From Symbiodinium natans (Eukaryota > Sar > Dinophyceae > Suessiales > Symbiodiniaceae), in contig CAJNDS010002087.1 in the NCBI GenBank assembly GCA_905221605.1, forward strand, positions 5,001-69,000: a stretch of DNA of 64,000 nucleotides. The letters run 5' to 3'. Every line of letters starts with the position of its first letter. Position 1 is the stretch's first letter. Below the pieces are notes generated by a model that was not told where the DNA came from, did not search any database, and saw nothing but the letters and a program-made list of their open reading frames with translations. Shown one piece after another: positions 46,427 to 57,073 of this stretch. A program made the translations under genes and the position numbers.

Positions 46427-47630
46427 CCTTGGAAGCTCGCCTCCGAAATAACAAGGCAAACAGCAGCAATAAGTTCATCCCGGTACCTTTCGTCATCGTC
46501 TCGGGCCAGTTGACATGCCCATCAAGACAGCTTCTGGGAGGCTGTCGGTTGGAATTTGCATTCGCTTTGAGGTTGCGGCTTGCTCATCAGGGTAGGATAT
46601 GGGGGCTGAGGCTTGGGACTACCCCCCTCGCAGCAAATACAAGTTGGCTGGGCTCTGCCCAATCATCCAGATTGAAAACCAAGAGCCAAGGTTAATAGGG
46701 CGATTTGCATATCTCCTTGAAGGCACGTGTGGGGCCTGAAGCGGGGTAGTGGGTAGCACAACACGCCATTCTTCGTACTTCGAACTGGAACTTGCAGATG
46801 GCAGCCTCAAGGGCCTCAAGGCAACCAAACCCCGGCGCGCTTGTCAGGCGACTTGGGCGTCCACTACCAGACAGAGGAGGAGGCCACTCCTCGGGAGAAG
46901 GGTAAAGGGTGTGAAGTTGGGTAAGCACAGACCGGCTTCTGGGCTGCTTGTCTTGAAGTGTACCTGAAGAACAACCCAATGTTTACAGAGTTCACAGTAG
47001 GCAGTAGGGATTGTGAGCACTAGGTCCTGGAGCCTGGCGATTGCGAAGCTCGCTGCCGCGAGCAGGCGAAATGCACTTTCTTCTGGCCTCTTGGCAAGGG
47101 TCATAATGGGCATACCTGCCGCGCGCGAAGTATATCTCTAGCCATCGCTAGCAACGCGATGCCACTTGCCTACAACTACAAGAACTGCGTGCGCCGTGCC
47201 AGAAGCGTGGAAGGCTTCTTTCGATGCATACGAGTAGGATGCCAATCCAGTGGAAGAGGCATGCAATCTGCTGCGAGGCCAGCGCCTCCAGCCTTCCCCC
47301 ATACCTGACGACTGGGAAGACGTCGAAGAAGCTCCAGAACTTGAACCCCGACACAAAAACCCCGAAGTTCTAAACCCTGAACCCACCCTGAACCCTAGAC
47401 CACCTGAACCCAGGCATGGCTCGCAGCATGGAGCTTCCACCTGCCGACTCTTTCACGGCTGCGACAACCTGGTTCGGGAGTTTGGCCTCGAAGGGGACCT
47501 CAAGGTTCCCAGGTTCTTAGCAGGGAATGAGGCCATTAAGGCCCTTTCTATACCCTTTAAGGGGTTGTCTAGGGCCCTAACTCCCCCATTCCCTGCTAAG
47601 AACCAGCCAGTCAAGGTTCCCAGGTTCTAG
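46427..47630 (+). CDS. Multi-exon Cys-rich protein with PAN/Apple-like domain
   Basis: Exons: 46427-46482 (LEARLRNNKANSSNKFIP, GTACCT donor); 46848-46901 (DLGVHYQTEEEATPREK, ends G|GTAAAG); 46959-46996 (VYLKNNPMFTEFT, ends ACA|GTAGGC); 47024-47233 (VLEPGDCEARCREQAKCTFF, then YNYKNCVRRARSVEGFFRC, ends CGA|GTAGGA); about 47251-47340 (EEACNLLRGQRLQPSPIPDD, WEDVEEAPELE); and about 47405-47630 (ASTCRLFHGCDNLVREFGLE). Phases agree from the second to the fourth exon. The cysteine pattern of exon four is PAN/Apple-like, suggesting an extracellular adhesive protein. An upstream frame (reads DPQMFEHLPVAWLHNAVRMA near 46200) may contribute. The step from 47233 to 47251 is too short for an intron, so a frameshift or wrong boundary exists there. 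The final exon carries an inserted inverted-repeat element. Confidence 0.5.
47341..47405. repeat. Degenerate C-rich telomere-like tract before an exon
   Basis: CTAAACCCTGAACCC, CCCTGAACCCTAGACC and similar words end in CTGAACCCAG immediately before the exon reading ASTCRLFHGC. Confidence 0.75.
47512..47604. mobile_element. Introner-like element with perfect 18-bp inverted repeats
   Basis: GGTTCTTAGCAGGGAATG at 47512-47529 is exactly inverted at 47587-47604. The element is bracketed by an 18-bp direct repeat, TCAAGGTTCCCAGGTTCT, at 47500-47517 and 47611-47628 (the left copy overlaps the inverted repeat). The direct repeat holds CAG|GTTCT, so the left copy offers a GT donor and the right copy a TTCCCAG acceptor; removing the 111 bp between them restores the uninterrupted coding frame. 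Confidence 0.75.
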
Positions 47631-47871
47631 ATGAAGTTACACAAATGATAAGGGTCCTTGTTCGTGTTTGTGTCTGAGTCATATCTCAAGAGCAGCCTGA
47701 GCGTTTGAGACATCTGGCATGGCACGAGCTGCAGGGGCTTCGATGTGTTCGTTCGGTCTACGACAAAGGAAAGGAACTTGGAGCGGTTCCATGTCGAGGT
47801 ATCAGCCTGGGGCCTGTGTTTCACATGAACCACTCCGAAGACAAGCCCCTAAACTCCTGTAATCGCCCCCC

Positions 47872-47894
47872 CCCCCCCAAAAAAAAAAAAAAAA
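47872..47894. repeat. C14 then A16 homopolymers
   Basis: A C run directly followed by an A run. About 35 bp further, 47929-47958 carries AACCCCCCTATTTTGGG, a group-A element end. Confidence 0.85.
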
Positions 47895-48229
47895 TCCGTA
47901 TTGTTGTAGGGAACCAGCTCCAAAAAGATGGGTAACCCCCCTATTTTGGGAAAAGCCCCTTGTTGAGGCCATGCCCAGGGGCCTCAGCTGCGCCGTAGCA
48001 GACGCTGCGCAGTGCTGGGCCACGTCCCTGCGCAGGAGCGTGATGAGGGGATTTAAGGGTTGGAAGACTTCGAAGGTTGAGAGCGGGTTCGCTCTCGCAG
48101 TTACGGCTGCAATCCTGGTGGCTGAGTGCGTGGCCCTCAGCACAGCCTTTTCAAGCGACGGCGTGGAACTGTCTCAATTCCGACTCAGCAGTGGGGTAAG
48201 CGAGTTGGGGCCCAGCCTCCTGTAGGCCT

Positions 48230-49376
48230 CTCAAGCCCAAACTCTCATCGCTGAAAGCCCTGGCCTCAAACCTCAAACGTATCTCAAACGTCCCAAGCCT
48301 AAAGTCCTAGTTTCCCCGACGGCCTGCGATGGAGCTGAATCTTGAAAGCAAACCAAGGGGTTTCAATCAAGTGCCGGAGGGGGTTTCAAAAACTTCCATA
48401 AAGGCCAAACTCTTCACCCCTTGGCCTTGAACCTGACCTGAAGACCCGAGTCGAAACAGGAACTTCTTGTCCATGGCTTTCGATCCAGACGGAGGCCATC
48501 AGATCACCAAGCAGGGATTTAAAATAAGAAATGGTGAGAGGAAGTGGTTGTAATCTTGAGCTTGCGCTCTAGAGCCTAGAGCTGTAGGACGTCGCCACTA
48601 CGTTTGTGAAACGAGCTAGGCCTCAGATACGACAAAGACCTGATAGACCTGCTGAATCAGCACTTCAGATCCTCTTCCCTCCCAATTGAAGGGTGGAATG
48701 GTCGGAGGTGCAGCTGAGGTTCGGACCAAACCATGCAACGACCCGCAACAGTTTTGACTCCATGGCGGGGAATGTTAGGCTCAACCGTGTCAAGATGCTT
48801 GCTGATGACTCACATGGGGTTCTGTTGAACCGAAGTCCAACCTGGGCGATGAGAAACTGAGAGGACTTTCTGCTACAAGCCCGAGTCCTGACTGCCAGGT
48901 AGTTTAGCGACCACCCATTCGAGCCATGATGTTGCTAGCCAGGCCCAACCTTTTTTGAGGTGAAGACATCTGACCTCTGGCTCAGCGGCTCAAGAACAGG
49001 ATCTGGAGGGCAAAAATCCGTGGAACACTTTCACTTCAGATATCATTTGAGTTTGCTGCATTTTTCCGTCAAAGAATTCAAGATTTTCCGTCAAAGAATT
49101 CAAGATCCTCGTTTCAGCTTTTCAGCTTCTCGAGTCATGTCTCGACCCCACAGATATGTCCAGGCGCGGCCGACACTTCCGCGCCGGGCCTGGTCTTGCC
49201 GCCGAAGCCCGCAGACCCGCCCACACAGGGCATGGTGGCTTAGGGCTTATGTGCGGTTTACCACGGGTTTGAGTTTGGGTTTCAAAATCAGAATCCAGCG
49301 GACTTGAGTCTGGAGATGCCCGTTCTGTTGTGTCCCCACCTAGAGGCTCCCCCACCCCCAGAGCGTGGCTGTGCAG
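48230..49376. other. No recognised exon; small tandem at 49062-49106
   Basis: TTTTCCGTCAAAGAATTCAA occurs twice in tandem at about 49063-49106. Otherwise nothing gene-like was found before the LamG-type exon. Confidence 0.45.
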
Positions 49377-50289
49377 GTGGCTTGGTTCAAGAGCGAGAAT
49401 GCTGGTGAGGTTTGGTCCAGCTCTGTGGGAAATTTCGAGGGGCGAAACACCGGGTACCATGCAGAACGGAAAGTCGGAGCTGAGTTCGGTGCGGACCGTC
49501 CAGTTACGTACGTGCAAGGAACAACTTCAGGAGGTTACAAGTTCGGCAAAGTCTTGGCTCCGACCTTCACGATTTGTGCCTAGTTTCAAAGTAGCGGAAC
49601 TTTGCTCTTTTTTTGTTGGGGGGGGGGGAGGGATTGTATCCTTCTGCCTCATACTAGTACCATAGACGGTGCAACCCTATGGACTAAAGAACTAAGCACC
49701 TGAGGCCCTGAAACATGTATTTCCCCCGATTCCACAATGCGATATCCAGGTTCAGTCACGAGCTACGCTGGAACTACACGAAAGCGCATCCTGCAGACGC
49801 CAGGCTGAAAAGCAAAATGCTTCAGGATGCTGGGCAGGGCTTGGAAAAAGAACATAAGGGGAAGAGACGTAGGGAAACAAATCTGCAGGCAAAATGACAT
49901 GTCTGTCTTCCCTTCAGTGAGCTGGTCACCTAGGACATCTCAAGTGATCAGTGTCCTGCCCAGCCACTGTGTGTGGGAATGAGGGCTTCAAAACAAAGGC
50001 CCAGGACAATCATGGGTTGAAGTTGCCCCCGCTGTGCTCCGACTTGCACACTTCGAAACCTGATACCAAAGCCCCAAACCCCTCGCACGAACTTAGGACG
50101 GAGTCGGTGAACTGGTTGCATGGCCACTTGGCTCTCTATGGCCGTGTGAGTGAAGGGTTTTAGGATGTTGTAGTTGGGATGTTCCCTGATACTAACACGG
50201 TCATTTATTGGGGATTATTTAATGGCTACCGCCAGTGCCGCCGACCCCCTCCAAGGGGGGCCAAGGCACTGTGGGCTCCGGCCGCGGAT

Positions 50290-50329
<40 letters not shown>

Positions 50330-53300
50330 TTCGCGTGGACAAGACCATGCTGGACAAATGGCCGCGGACTCAGTGGGATACCAACTCCATGTGCGACTAT
50401 CATCAGCGGCAGTGCGTGCGCCGCATGTAGGGAGCGGCTGTGCGTGCGCCGCGTCAAGTTGTATGGCCTTATAAGTCCTCTAAATGTAGGGTATCAGTAC
50501 AGTTAACCCAAAATCTTGAACCCCTAAACCCGAAACCCTAAAACCTAAACTTAAACCCCACCTTAGGCCAACTCCGTCGACTTTGTGGACAAGGCCAAGC
50601 CCGCGCAGTGGGAGACACCCCAGAGGCCCCCCAGGGGTCCGGGGTTTTTGGGGCTTAGGGTTTTTGGGTAGCTTCCCATTCAAGCAGGATAGCCTTCAGC
50701 TGGGGCTTGGGGCTTACTGGGTGCGCGGTCTTGGAACGCGCGTGAACCCGCAGCCCATTTAAAGCCCCAAACCTCACAGTCCTCGAGAGGCCTCGAAACT
50801 ATGCAGCACAGCCCTAGGCCCTGTAAACCGAGAAAACTCGCGTTCAATGCACTTAGGCGCCCTAGAGCTCGACACACCACACTTGCACAAGCCCTGAGGC
50901 TTAAAGCATCCAAGCCTTAAACTTTCCTTAAACCTCGAAAACGCGCAAAGCCTTGGAGCCCGAAAACCCTTTAGGGTTTAGGGTTTAGGGTCTAGGGGTG
51001 GCTCAGGACAAGGTTTAGGGTTTAGGCTAGGGTTTAGGGATTAGGGTTTAGGGTTTACGGTTTAGGGTTTAGGGTTTAGGATTTAGGGTTTAGGGTTTGG
51101 GGTTTGTGGGCAAGATGACAGACGAGGCCGAGATCGCAGGGAGTTCTTGGGTTATGCGAGGTTCCTGGGAGCGCGTGCTTTGCCCCGTCCAGATTTTGGA
51201 AGCGGGGGGGGGGGACGGGGGTTCAAGAACAGCGGACTTCCAAGAAGCCAGGCTACACCCCCACTAAAACCCCGAAGCCTAAGCCCGAAACCGTTCATAA
51301 TCCCTACCCGATGCACGCGCGGCCTGTAAAGCCCAAACGCTCAAGCCTCGAAACTCAGAACCCTGAAAACCCTAAACCCTCAATTTCCCTTGACCCTATG
51401 TGTGTGAGTGAGCCAGATACCAGTCTTTCGGTCAGCCAATGTAGGTCAAGTGTCGGGGAAGTTGGCAGCCTACGAGGGTTCCGGGTGTTCAGAGTTCATA
51501 GTTTGTTTCACTTCTTTTTGCATTGTTCTCGCCATGGACGACGCCCAGTACCTGCCTATTTTGCAAGCCGCCGAGCAGGCATGGGGCGAAAACTGGCACC
51601 AAAATCTGGATTACACTTGGGTTTACCAGCAGTTGGGAATGGACAGAGGGCGGAGGATCAACGCGACTGCCCGGCGCTTGCACGACCGCCTCTGGTCCGA
51701 TTTGAACGCCAAGTTTCCGGCCCCTGCGGAAGAAGAACCGCCTGCAGGAAAGAAGCGGAAGAAGGGCCAGCAGGGCGAAAAGACCGAGGTGAAGGTGCAT
51801 GAAAAGTTCGCTGCGGTGCCTGCCCACAGACACCTGGGAGGCCGCTATGGCTTGGCTTCGGCTGTGCAGGATAAGAGCATGCTGGAACCTGGTGTCGCTA
51901 TCGTCAACGCTGGAATCTGGGGCATGCTGGAGGAGGACGTCGCTCCGTACGTTGCTGCGGCAGGGGCTGGTCCCAATGCTCTAATGGCAGCTTCAGGCGG
52001 GCAGGAACGAAAGCACATTGCACTGTATGTAGGTAGCCTGAGACCTGGTGAAGCCGCCGGTGGTCTTAGTGCTAGCTGTTAACCAACAGCAGGCGTTGCT
52101 TTTTGGTGGAAAATAAATGGACAGTAAAGTTTACTTTAGCTGAGACCTGGTGAAGCCGCCGGTGGTCATCAGCTGTACAGACTTGGCGAGCATGTAAGCG
52201 CAGACCTAGTGAAGCCTCTGGTGGACATCAGCTAACATAGGGAGGTTTCTGTTTTACAGTCGGAGCATGTAAAGGCTTAGTAAGCATGTAAGCTGACACC
52301 TGGTGAAGCCGCCGGTGGTCTCAGTGCTAGCTGCCAAACCACAACAGGCGTTGCTTTTTGGTGGAAACAGATGGAATGTAAAGCTCTGTAGCTGTGAGAC
52401 CTGGTGAAGCCGCCGGTGGTCATCAGCTGTACCTAGGGAGCTTTGTCTTTTACTGTAGGAGCAAGTAAAGGCTTCGTAAGCATGCAAGCTGAGACCTAGT
52501 GAAGCCTCTGGTGGTCGTCAGCTAACATAGGGAGGTTTCTCTTCTACTGTAGGAGCTTGTAAACAGAGACCTGGTGAAGCCGCCGATGGTCTCGGTCGTA
52601 GTGCTAGCTGCTAGCTGTCAACCCACAGCAGGCGTTGCTTTTTGTTGGAAATAAATGGAAATTAAAACTCTTTAGCTGAGGCCTGGTGAAGCCGCCGGTG
52701 GTCATCAGCTGTACAGTACATAGGAAGGCTTCTCTGTTACTGTAGGAGCACGTAAAGGCTTAGCAAGCAGCATGTAAGCTGAGACCTGGCGAAGCCGCCG
52801 GTGGTCATCATCTCCCTGTTCAGGTTCGGCTGCTTCCAGCAGCACCGATGCTGGACCTGCCACTGCAGCCACTGTCTGCAAATGCATCCTGGCCGAGCAC
52901 GTGCAGGACGGCGGCGCCAAGGTGGTGATTGTGACGAATCGCTGCAATCTGTTGTTGACCCGCCAGAAAGGATGCAGGCATGGGGACGACTGCAGGTGTT
53001 GCCACCTCCATCCTGTATCCAAGAAGGAGAACCAGGCGCGGCCCTCGAAGGGCTACGACAAGAACGAGCGCCTTTCCAAGTTGGAGGGGGTCACTGCACA
53101 GCAGCGAGAGGAGAAGAACCGCAAGCTGGCGACGACGTCTGCTGTCAGCAAGGACTTCTGCGGCATCGCACGGGCAGGGCAGCTGCAGGACGACGTGGCG
53201 GTATCCGTCTTGACCATAGGCCGAAACCTCGACCGAGGCTTCGCGTGTGCGAAGCATGTGGAGGACGCCCTTGGCTTGCCACCTGGCGTCGTCTTCGTGC

Positions 53301-56300
53301 TGGCTGGCTTGGATTTTCGCAACGGGGGGTGGGGGTAGGGGTTGGAAGTGTGGGTGGGTGGGGGTGGGGGTTGGGGGTTGGGGGTGGCAGGATGCGTACG
53401 GTATGGGGGTGGGGGTTGGGGGTTGGGTTGGAGCAGGGGCCATAATAGGACCAGCGTTGGCAGCCATGCAGGTCGAGGGATGAAGAATGTGACCAACACC
53501 AATGGGGCCAGGAGCCATGGGTCCAGTGGGGGGGCGGGGTGCGTGGGTGGTGGGGGTGGGGGTTAGAAGTGTGGAAAGGGTGGGGTATTGGGGGTGGGGG
53601 TTGGGGGCGGGGGTGGAGCCATGACGCCAGGAGCAAGGGGCCCATGTCAAGCACGGGCAGCGGGGCAGGGTGCGTGCGGGGTGGGGGTGGGGGTTGCGGG
53701 TGGGGGTGGAGCAGCTCAAGGGATGAAGAATAGGACCAGGAGCCATGGGTCCATGAAAAGCATGGCGGGGTGCGTGGGGGGCTTGGGCAAGGGGAATGTA
53801 TGCGGAGCGGGAAGGGCGGATGGGCGGGGAGCGGGTGCGTGGGTGGTGGGGGTAAGGGCGGAGGGGAGCCGTGGGGCCAGAACCCATTGGGTCCATGAGG
53901 GGCATGGGCGGCGGGGCAGGGTGCGTGAGGGGTGTGAGGGGTAAGGGGTAGGGAGCTGGGTCCATGAGGGGTAGGTGAAGGGGATGGAGAGTGGGAGCAT
54001 GGGCCAGAGGAGAGTGGGCGGATGACGCCAGGAGCAAGGGGGGCCCATGACAAGCACGGGCGGGGAGCGGGTGCGTGGGTGGTGGGGGTAAGGGCGGAGG
54101 GGAGCCGTGGGGCCAGAACCCATGGGTCCATGAGGGGTAGGTCAAGGGGATGGAGAGTGGGAGCATGGGCCAGAGGAGAGTGGGCGGAGCTGGAAGGGCG
54201 GAGGGCGGAGCGGGCGGAGGGCCCGGGCATGCACTGGGGCCCTTTAAAGTCAGCTGAAAAGCCACGGGCCAGGAGCCATGGGTTCAGTGGGGGGCGGGGT
54301 GCGTGGGGGGTGGGGGTAGGGGTTGGAAGTGTGGGTGGGTGGGGGTGGGGGTTGGGGGTTGGGGGTGGCAGGATGCGTACGGTATGGGGGTGGGGGTTGG
54401 GGGTTGGGGTGGAGCAGGGGCCATACATAGGACCAGCGTTGGCAGCCATGCAGGTCGAGGGATGAAGAATGTGACCAACACCAATGGGGCCAGGAGCCAT
54501 GGGTCCAGTGGGGGGGCGGGGTGCGTGGGTGGTGGGGGTGGGGGTTGGAAGTGTGGAAAGGGTGGGGTGTTGGGGGTGGGGGTTGGGGGTGGGGGTGGAG
54601 CCATGACGCCAGGAGCAAGGGGCCCATGACAAGCACGGGCGGCGGGGCAGGGTGCGTGCGGGGTGGGGGTGGGGGTTGCGGGTGGGGGTGGAGCAGCTCA
54701 AGGGATGAAGAATAGGACCAGGAGCCATAGGTCCATGAAAAGCATGGCGGGGTGCGTGGGGGGCTTGGGCAAGGGGAATGTATGCGGAGCGGGAAGGGCG
54801 GATGGGCGGGGAGCGGGTGCGTGGGTGGTGGAGGTAAGGGCGGAGGGGAGCCGTGGGGCCAGAACCCATGGGTCCATGAGGGGCATGGGCGGCGGGGCAG
54901 GGTGCGTGAGGGGTAAGGGGTAGGGAGCTGGGTCCATGAGGGGTAGGTCAAGGGGATGGAGAGTGGGAGCATGGGCCAGAGCTTTGGATGGGGTGGAGTA
55001 GGTGGTAGGGGCAATGGGTCTTCACTGACGCCGCCCCCGGCTGGGGTCGGCGGATAGTTCCCCCTATTATAATCCCTATCAAGAACTGTTAGCAGAAGGG
55101 GAACATCCCAACGTTGGTAGGTTGAAGTGTCTTGGGGCTGTCTTTGAGGGTCCAGGGACTCTCCTGGGGTGGACCCAGGTCACTACAACGGTTATTCTGG
55201 CGTCGCCTTTTACCAGAAGTGGGTCACCGCCCAAAACACAAATCCCAATGCCAATGAATGGGTGGTGCTATGTGGGACCAACGGCGCACAGCGAGTCTAC
55301 AGTGGGATGTCCGGCAGCATTGTCAACGTTGCTACAGCTCAAGGAAGCGCATTTTCAGAATACACTGGCTTGAGCATCAATCATGACGAGAACGACAAGT
55401 CAGACTTTGCCGTTATGGAAGTCATCACCTGGGATAGGGTGTTGACAGACGAGGAAATGAAGGCAAGCGTTCAGTATTTGATGTGGAAGCTAAGGGTAGG
55501 GGCCGTCCTGGAGGTGTCTGAGCACTTGGCCACACAATACCAGAGCAGTTTCTACAAGCAGGGAAGCAGGAGAGTGGACGGTGAAACGGTGCACGCTGAC
55601 TTAGCAAATGGCTACCGGGCCGACACTCGGATGCGGTTGAAAACTCCGATTTTTTGCGGTTGCTCTCAAAAGCATCCTACCAACCAAATTAGAAGAGGCT
55701 GCTTTCGCTCCGGGGGGCGGGCTAAGGAAATGTCAGGGTGGAATGCCGTTCGAAACTACGCCTTGGGCTTCGTCAGGTGGCAGGCTGGCGTCGCAGTGGC
55801 AGTCGTCAAAGGTTTAACGCCAGGTGCACAGTACGTGTACCAATTGCACCTAGGCCCAAGGCCCCCAGGCTCCTGCACAGCCTGAGCCCCTGGTTTTTTG
55901 CTGGCCCCAGGGCGAGGCACATGATGCATTCATCCGAATGTCAGACTCTTCTTTTTGCCACGAGGAGGCCTCGATACCCCACATGCTGAGACCAAGGTAC
56001 ATGACCCACCGGGACACGAGCATGGACACCTATGGCAACGCTGTGTCGGTGCGTGTGCAGCAAGGACAGGATGGCCGAGCCCAGCTGCGCGATTGGGTTG
56101 AGATGGGGGTTTCCGAAATTAGGGGTACCTCATTTTCCCTTATATTCGTACACCCCCAAACGCCCCAAAAAAGGAATCCTTACTGGAGGCAACATCGAAG
56201 AAGGGGTACCCTGAGCAACTGAACATTTTCATGAAATAGCTACTTCCTACTGGTTCATCGATGTTCTTCAGATCAACTCGCGTGCAGCCCAGGCGAAGAC

Positions 56301-56420
56301 TCCAACCCAAGATTCGCAGGAGTGGCGGTAGCGACACCTGCTGGCGAGATCCGATTTGATTTTGAACCGATCCACGTTGCTGTCCACCTCTCTGGCAGCT
56401 TTGTTGAAAGGCTCTTCTTA
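49377..56420 (+). CDS. LamG/concanavalin-like protein, paralogue 1 (multi-exon)
   Basis: E1 49377-49575 after GTGCAG reads VAWFKSENAGEVWSSSVGNF and GADRPVTYVQGTTSGGYKFG, ends T|GTGCCT. E2 from 49750 (SVTSYAGTTRKRILQTPG) has a GC donor at 49804. E3 about 50101-50143 (NWLHGHLALYG) ends C|GTGTGA. E4 from 55179 (HYNGYSGVAFYQKW, WVVLCGTNGAQRVYSGMSGS, FAVMEVITWDRVLTDEEMKA). E5 near 55720-55850 (AKEMSGWNAVRNYALGFVRW). E6 near 55913-56095. E7 from 56272 (DSNPRFAGVAVATPAGEI, FDFEPIHVAVHLSGSF). E1-E4 form one jelly-roll of the LamG/concanavalin type; WDRxLTDEEM is its typical last strand. The later part is a second beta-rich module. A cell-surface or carbohydrate-binding role is inferred. The E3-E4 intron is 5.0 kb and contains an entire zinc-finger gene. 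No initiator exon found. Confidence 0.7.
50511..50570. repeat. C-rich telomere-like tract ending in a splice acceptor
   Basis: CCCTAAACCCGAAACCCTAA then AACCTAAACTTAAACCCC ends CACCTTAG directly before the exon at 50571. Confidence 0.8.
50571..50634 (+). CDS. Short internal exon of an unknown gene
   Basis: The exon reads ANSVDFVDKAKPAQWETPQR and is flanked by C-rich telomere-like sequence before and GGGGTTTTTGGGGCTTAGGG after. It lies inside the long intron of LamG paralogue 1 and may be an alternative exon, or part of a gene nested there. Confidence 0.4.
50969..51105. repeat. Interstitial telomere-like array
   Basis: About 15 TTTAGGG units with variants (TCTAGGG, TTTACGG, ATTAGGG), interrupted near 51000-51013. 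Probably intronic. Confidence 0.95.
51534..53338 (+). CDS. CCCH zinc-finger protein, two exons, nested in LamG intron
   Basis: Exon 1 (51534-52032) starts MDDAQYLPILQAAEQAWGEN; it holds a Trp-rich helical N-terminus (DYTWVYQQLGM), a basic patch (KKRKKGQQGEK, possible nuclear signal) and an Ala/Gly-rich end. Donor G|GTAGCC. Exon 2 (52824-53338), after CTGTTCAG, joins in phase (G + GT) and reads SAASSSTDAGPATAATVCKC, ILAEHVQDGGAKVVIVTNRC, then GCRHGDDCRCCHLHP. The cysteines fit C-x9-C-x5-C-x3-H, a CCCH finger with one extra residue in the first loop; such fingers usually bind RNA. A charged helical tail follows, and the frame ends in the G-rich repeat at 53336. The 791-bp intron consists almost wholly of a nine-copy hairpin repeat. 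If exon 1 is not spliced it ends in the first repeat copy (stop at 52080). Confidence 0.7.
52018..52815. repeat. Hairpin repeat array, nine copies in three-unit order
   Basis: The core AGACCTGGTGAAGCCGCCGG plus TGGTC occurs nine times (near 52020, 52141, 52201, 52290, 52397, 52493, 52567, 52680, 52782). Linkers cycle A-B-C: A has GTGCTAGCTG and GGCGTTGCTTTTTGGTGGAA, B has CATCAGCTGTAC, C has a CCTCTGGTGG variant and AACATAGGGAGGTTTCT. The higher-order period is about 270-275 bp. AGCTGAGACC pairs with GGTCATCAGCT, so each core can form a stem. It fills the intron of the CCCH gene. Confidence 0.85.
53322..54990. repeat. G-rich duplicated block, period about 978 bp
   Basis: The segment from about 53330 (GGTAGGGGTTGGAAGTGTGG) recurs from about 54310 nearly unchanged through the words GTTGGCAGCCATGCAGGTCG and GTATGCGGAGCGGGAAGGGC. 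A shorter module (GGTCCATGAGGGGTAGGT, GATGGAGAGTGGGAGCATGG) occurs three times (about 53960, 54125, 54935). Very G-rich on the plus strand, with many GGGGGT runs able to form G-quadruplexes. Proline-rich minus-strand open frames up to 574 codons arise from composition. Confidence 0.9.
55051..55112. mobile_element. Introner-like element, group B, shortened copy
   Basis: Begins CGGATAGTTCCCCCTATTAT and ends AACTGTTAGCAGAAGGGGAA plus CATCCCAA. It shares ATAATCCC, AAGxACTGTTAG and GAACATCCCAA with the complete copy at 57525-57625. It lies 66 bp before exon E4 of LamG paralogue 1, inside the intron. Confidence 0.6.
56105..56213. mobile_element. Introner-like element, group A, in LamG paralogue 1 intron
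   Basis: Begins GGGGGTTTCCGAAATTAGGG plus GTACC and ends AAGGGGTACCCTG. It lies between exons E6 and E7 of paralogue 1. Paralogue 2 has no intron at the equivalent position: its coding sequence (GRARLWATTRPIFQGVATAN) is continuous. Confidence 0.65.
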
Positions 56421-56694
56421 GGATGGTCGGGCTGCAGTTCTTCATGCGGAACCCGACGTCAAGACCCAAATGCTTCCTTTAAGAAGCTCCTTCGGTTTCT
56501 GCTTGCCAGCGATGAAGCTCACACGATAAGCCACAAAGTTGGTTTCGGGAACGCTACTCAGCAATCGGGCCAGTATGTCGAGGTAGGATTCTGACCCTTC
56601 GTTTCGTTTGCCATCTTCGGTGTCGGAAGAGCATGCCGCTCAGAGACGGGCAATCATCACATTTCCGAGTGCCCCAAACCTCAAACCCCAAAAC

Positions 56695-56765
56695 CAACCA
56701 AGCCCCCTAAACCCCAAACCCCAAACCCTAAAACCCTAAACCCTAAACCCTAAAACCAACCAAGG
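56695..56765. repeat. C-rich telomere-like tract
   Basis: CCCTAAACCCCAAACCCC, CCCTAAAACCCTAAACCC and related words, ending ACCAACCAAG. Confidence 0.9.
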
Positions 56766-56862
56766 TATATCCATTGCAGCGGTGGGGCCAAGAAGTGACC
56801 CGCCGCAGCCGAGCGATCCGCCAAGGTCTGGCATGGTCACGCGGCTCAATCATCAGATAAAG

Positions 56863-56959
56863 TGGGGGTATTTCCCGAAATTGGGGGGGGTACCCCGTTT
56901 AGACCCCCAATAGAATAGAATCCCCGGAAAGGGGACCCCCAACATAGGGGTAACCCCCG
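56863..56959. mobile_element. Introner-like element, group A
   Basis: Begins GGGGGTATTTCCCGAAATTG and ends ACATAGGGGTAACCCCCG. Internal inverted words GACCCCCAAT and GGGGACCCCC. About 97 bp. No flanking exon identified. Confidence 0.5.
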
Positions 56960-57026
56960 AGTTTCGTTCGGAAGCCCTCCCAGTTCTTGGGGCCTCATGA
57001 TGAGATCTCAGGATGTCTCAGAGGTT

Positions 57027-57073
57027 CAGGGTTTAGGGCTTTGGGTTTAAGGTTTAGGGTTTGGGGTGTAGGG
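57027..57073. repeat. G-rich telomere-like tract
   Basis: CAGGGTTTAGGGCTTTGGGT then TTAAGGTTTAGGGTTTGG. Confidence 0.9.

Noticed and set aside
52820..55014. Proline- and histidine-rich minus-strand frames up to 574 codons
   Set aside because: They follow from the G-rich duplicated block, overlap each other in several frames, and oppose the well-supported CCCH exon.
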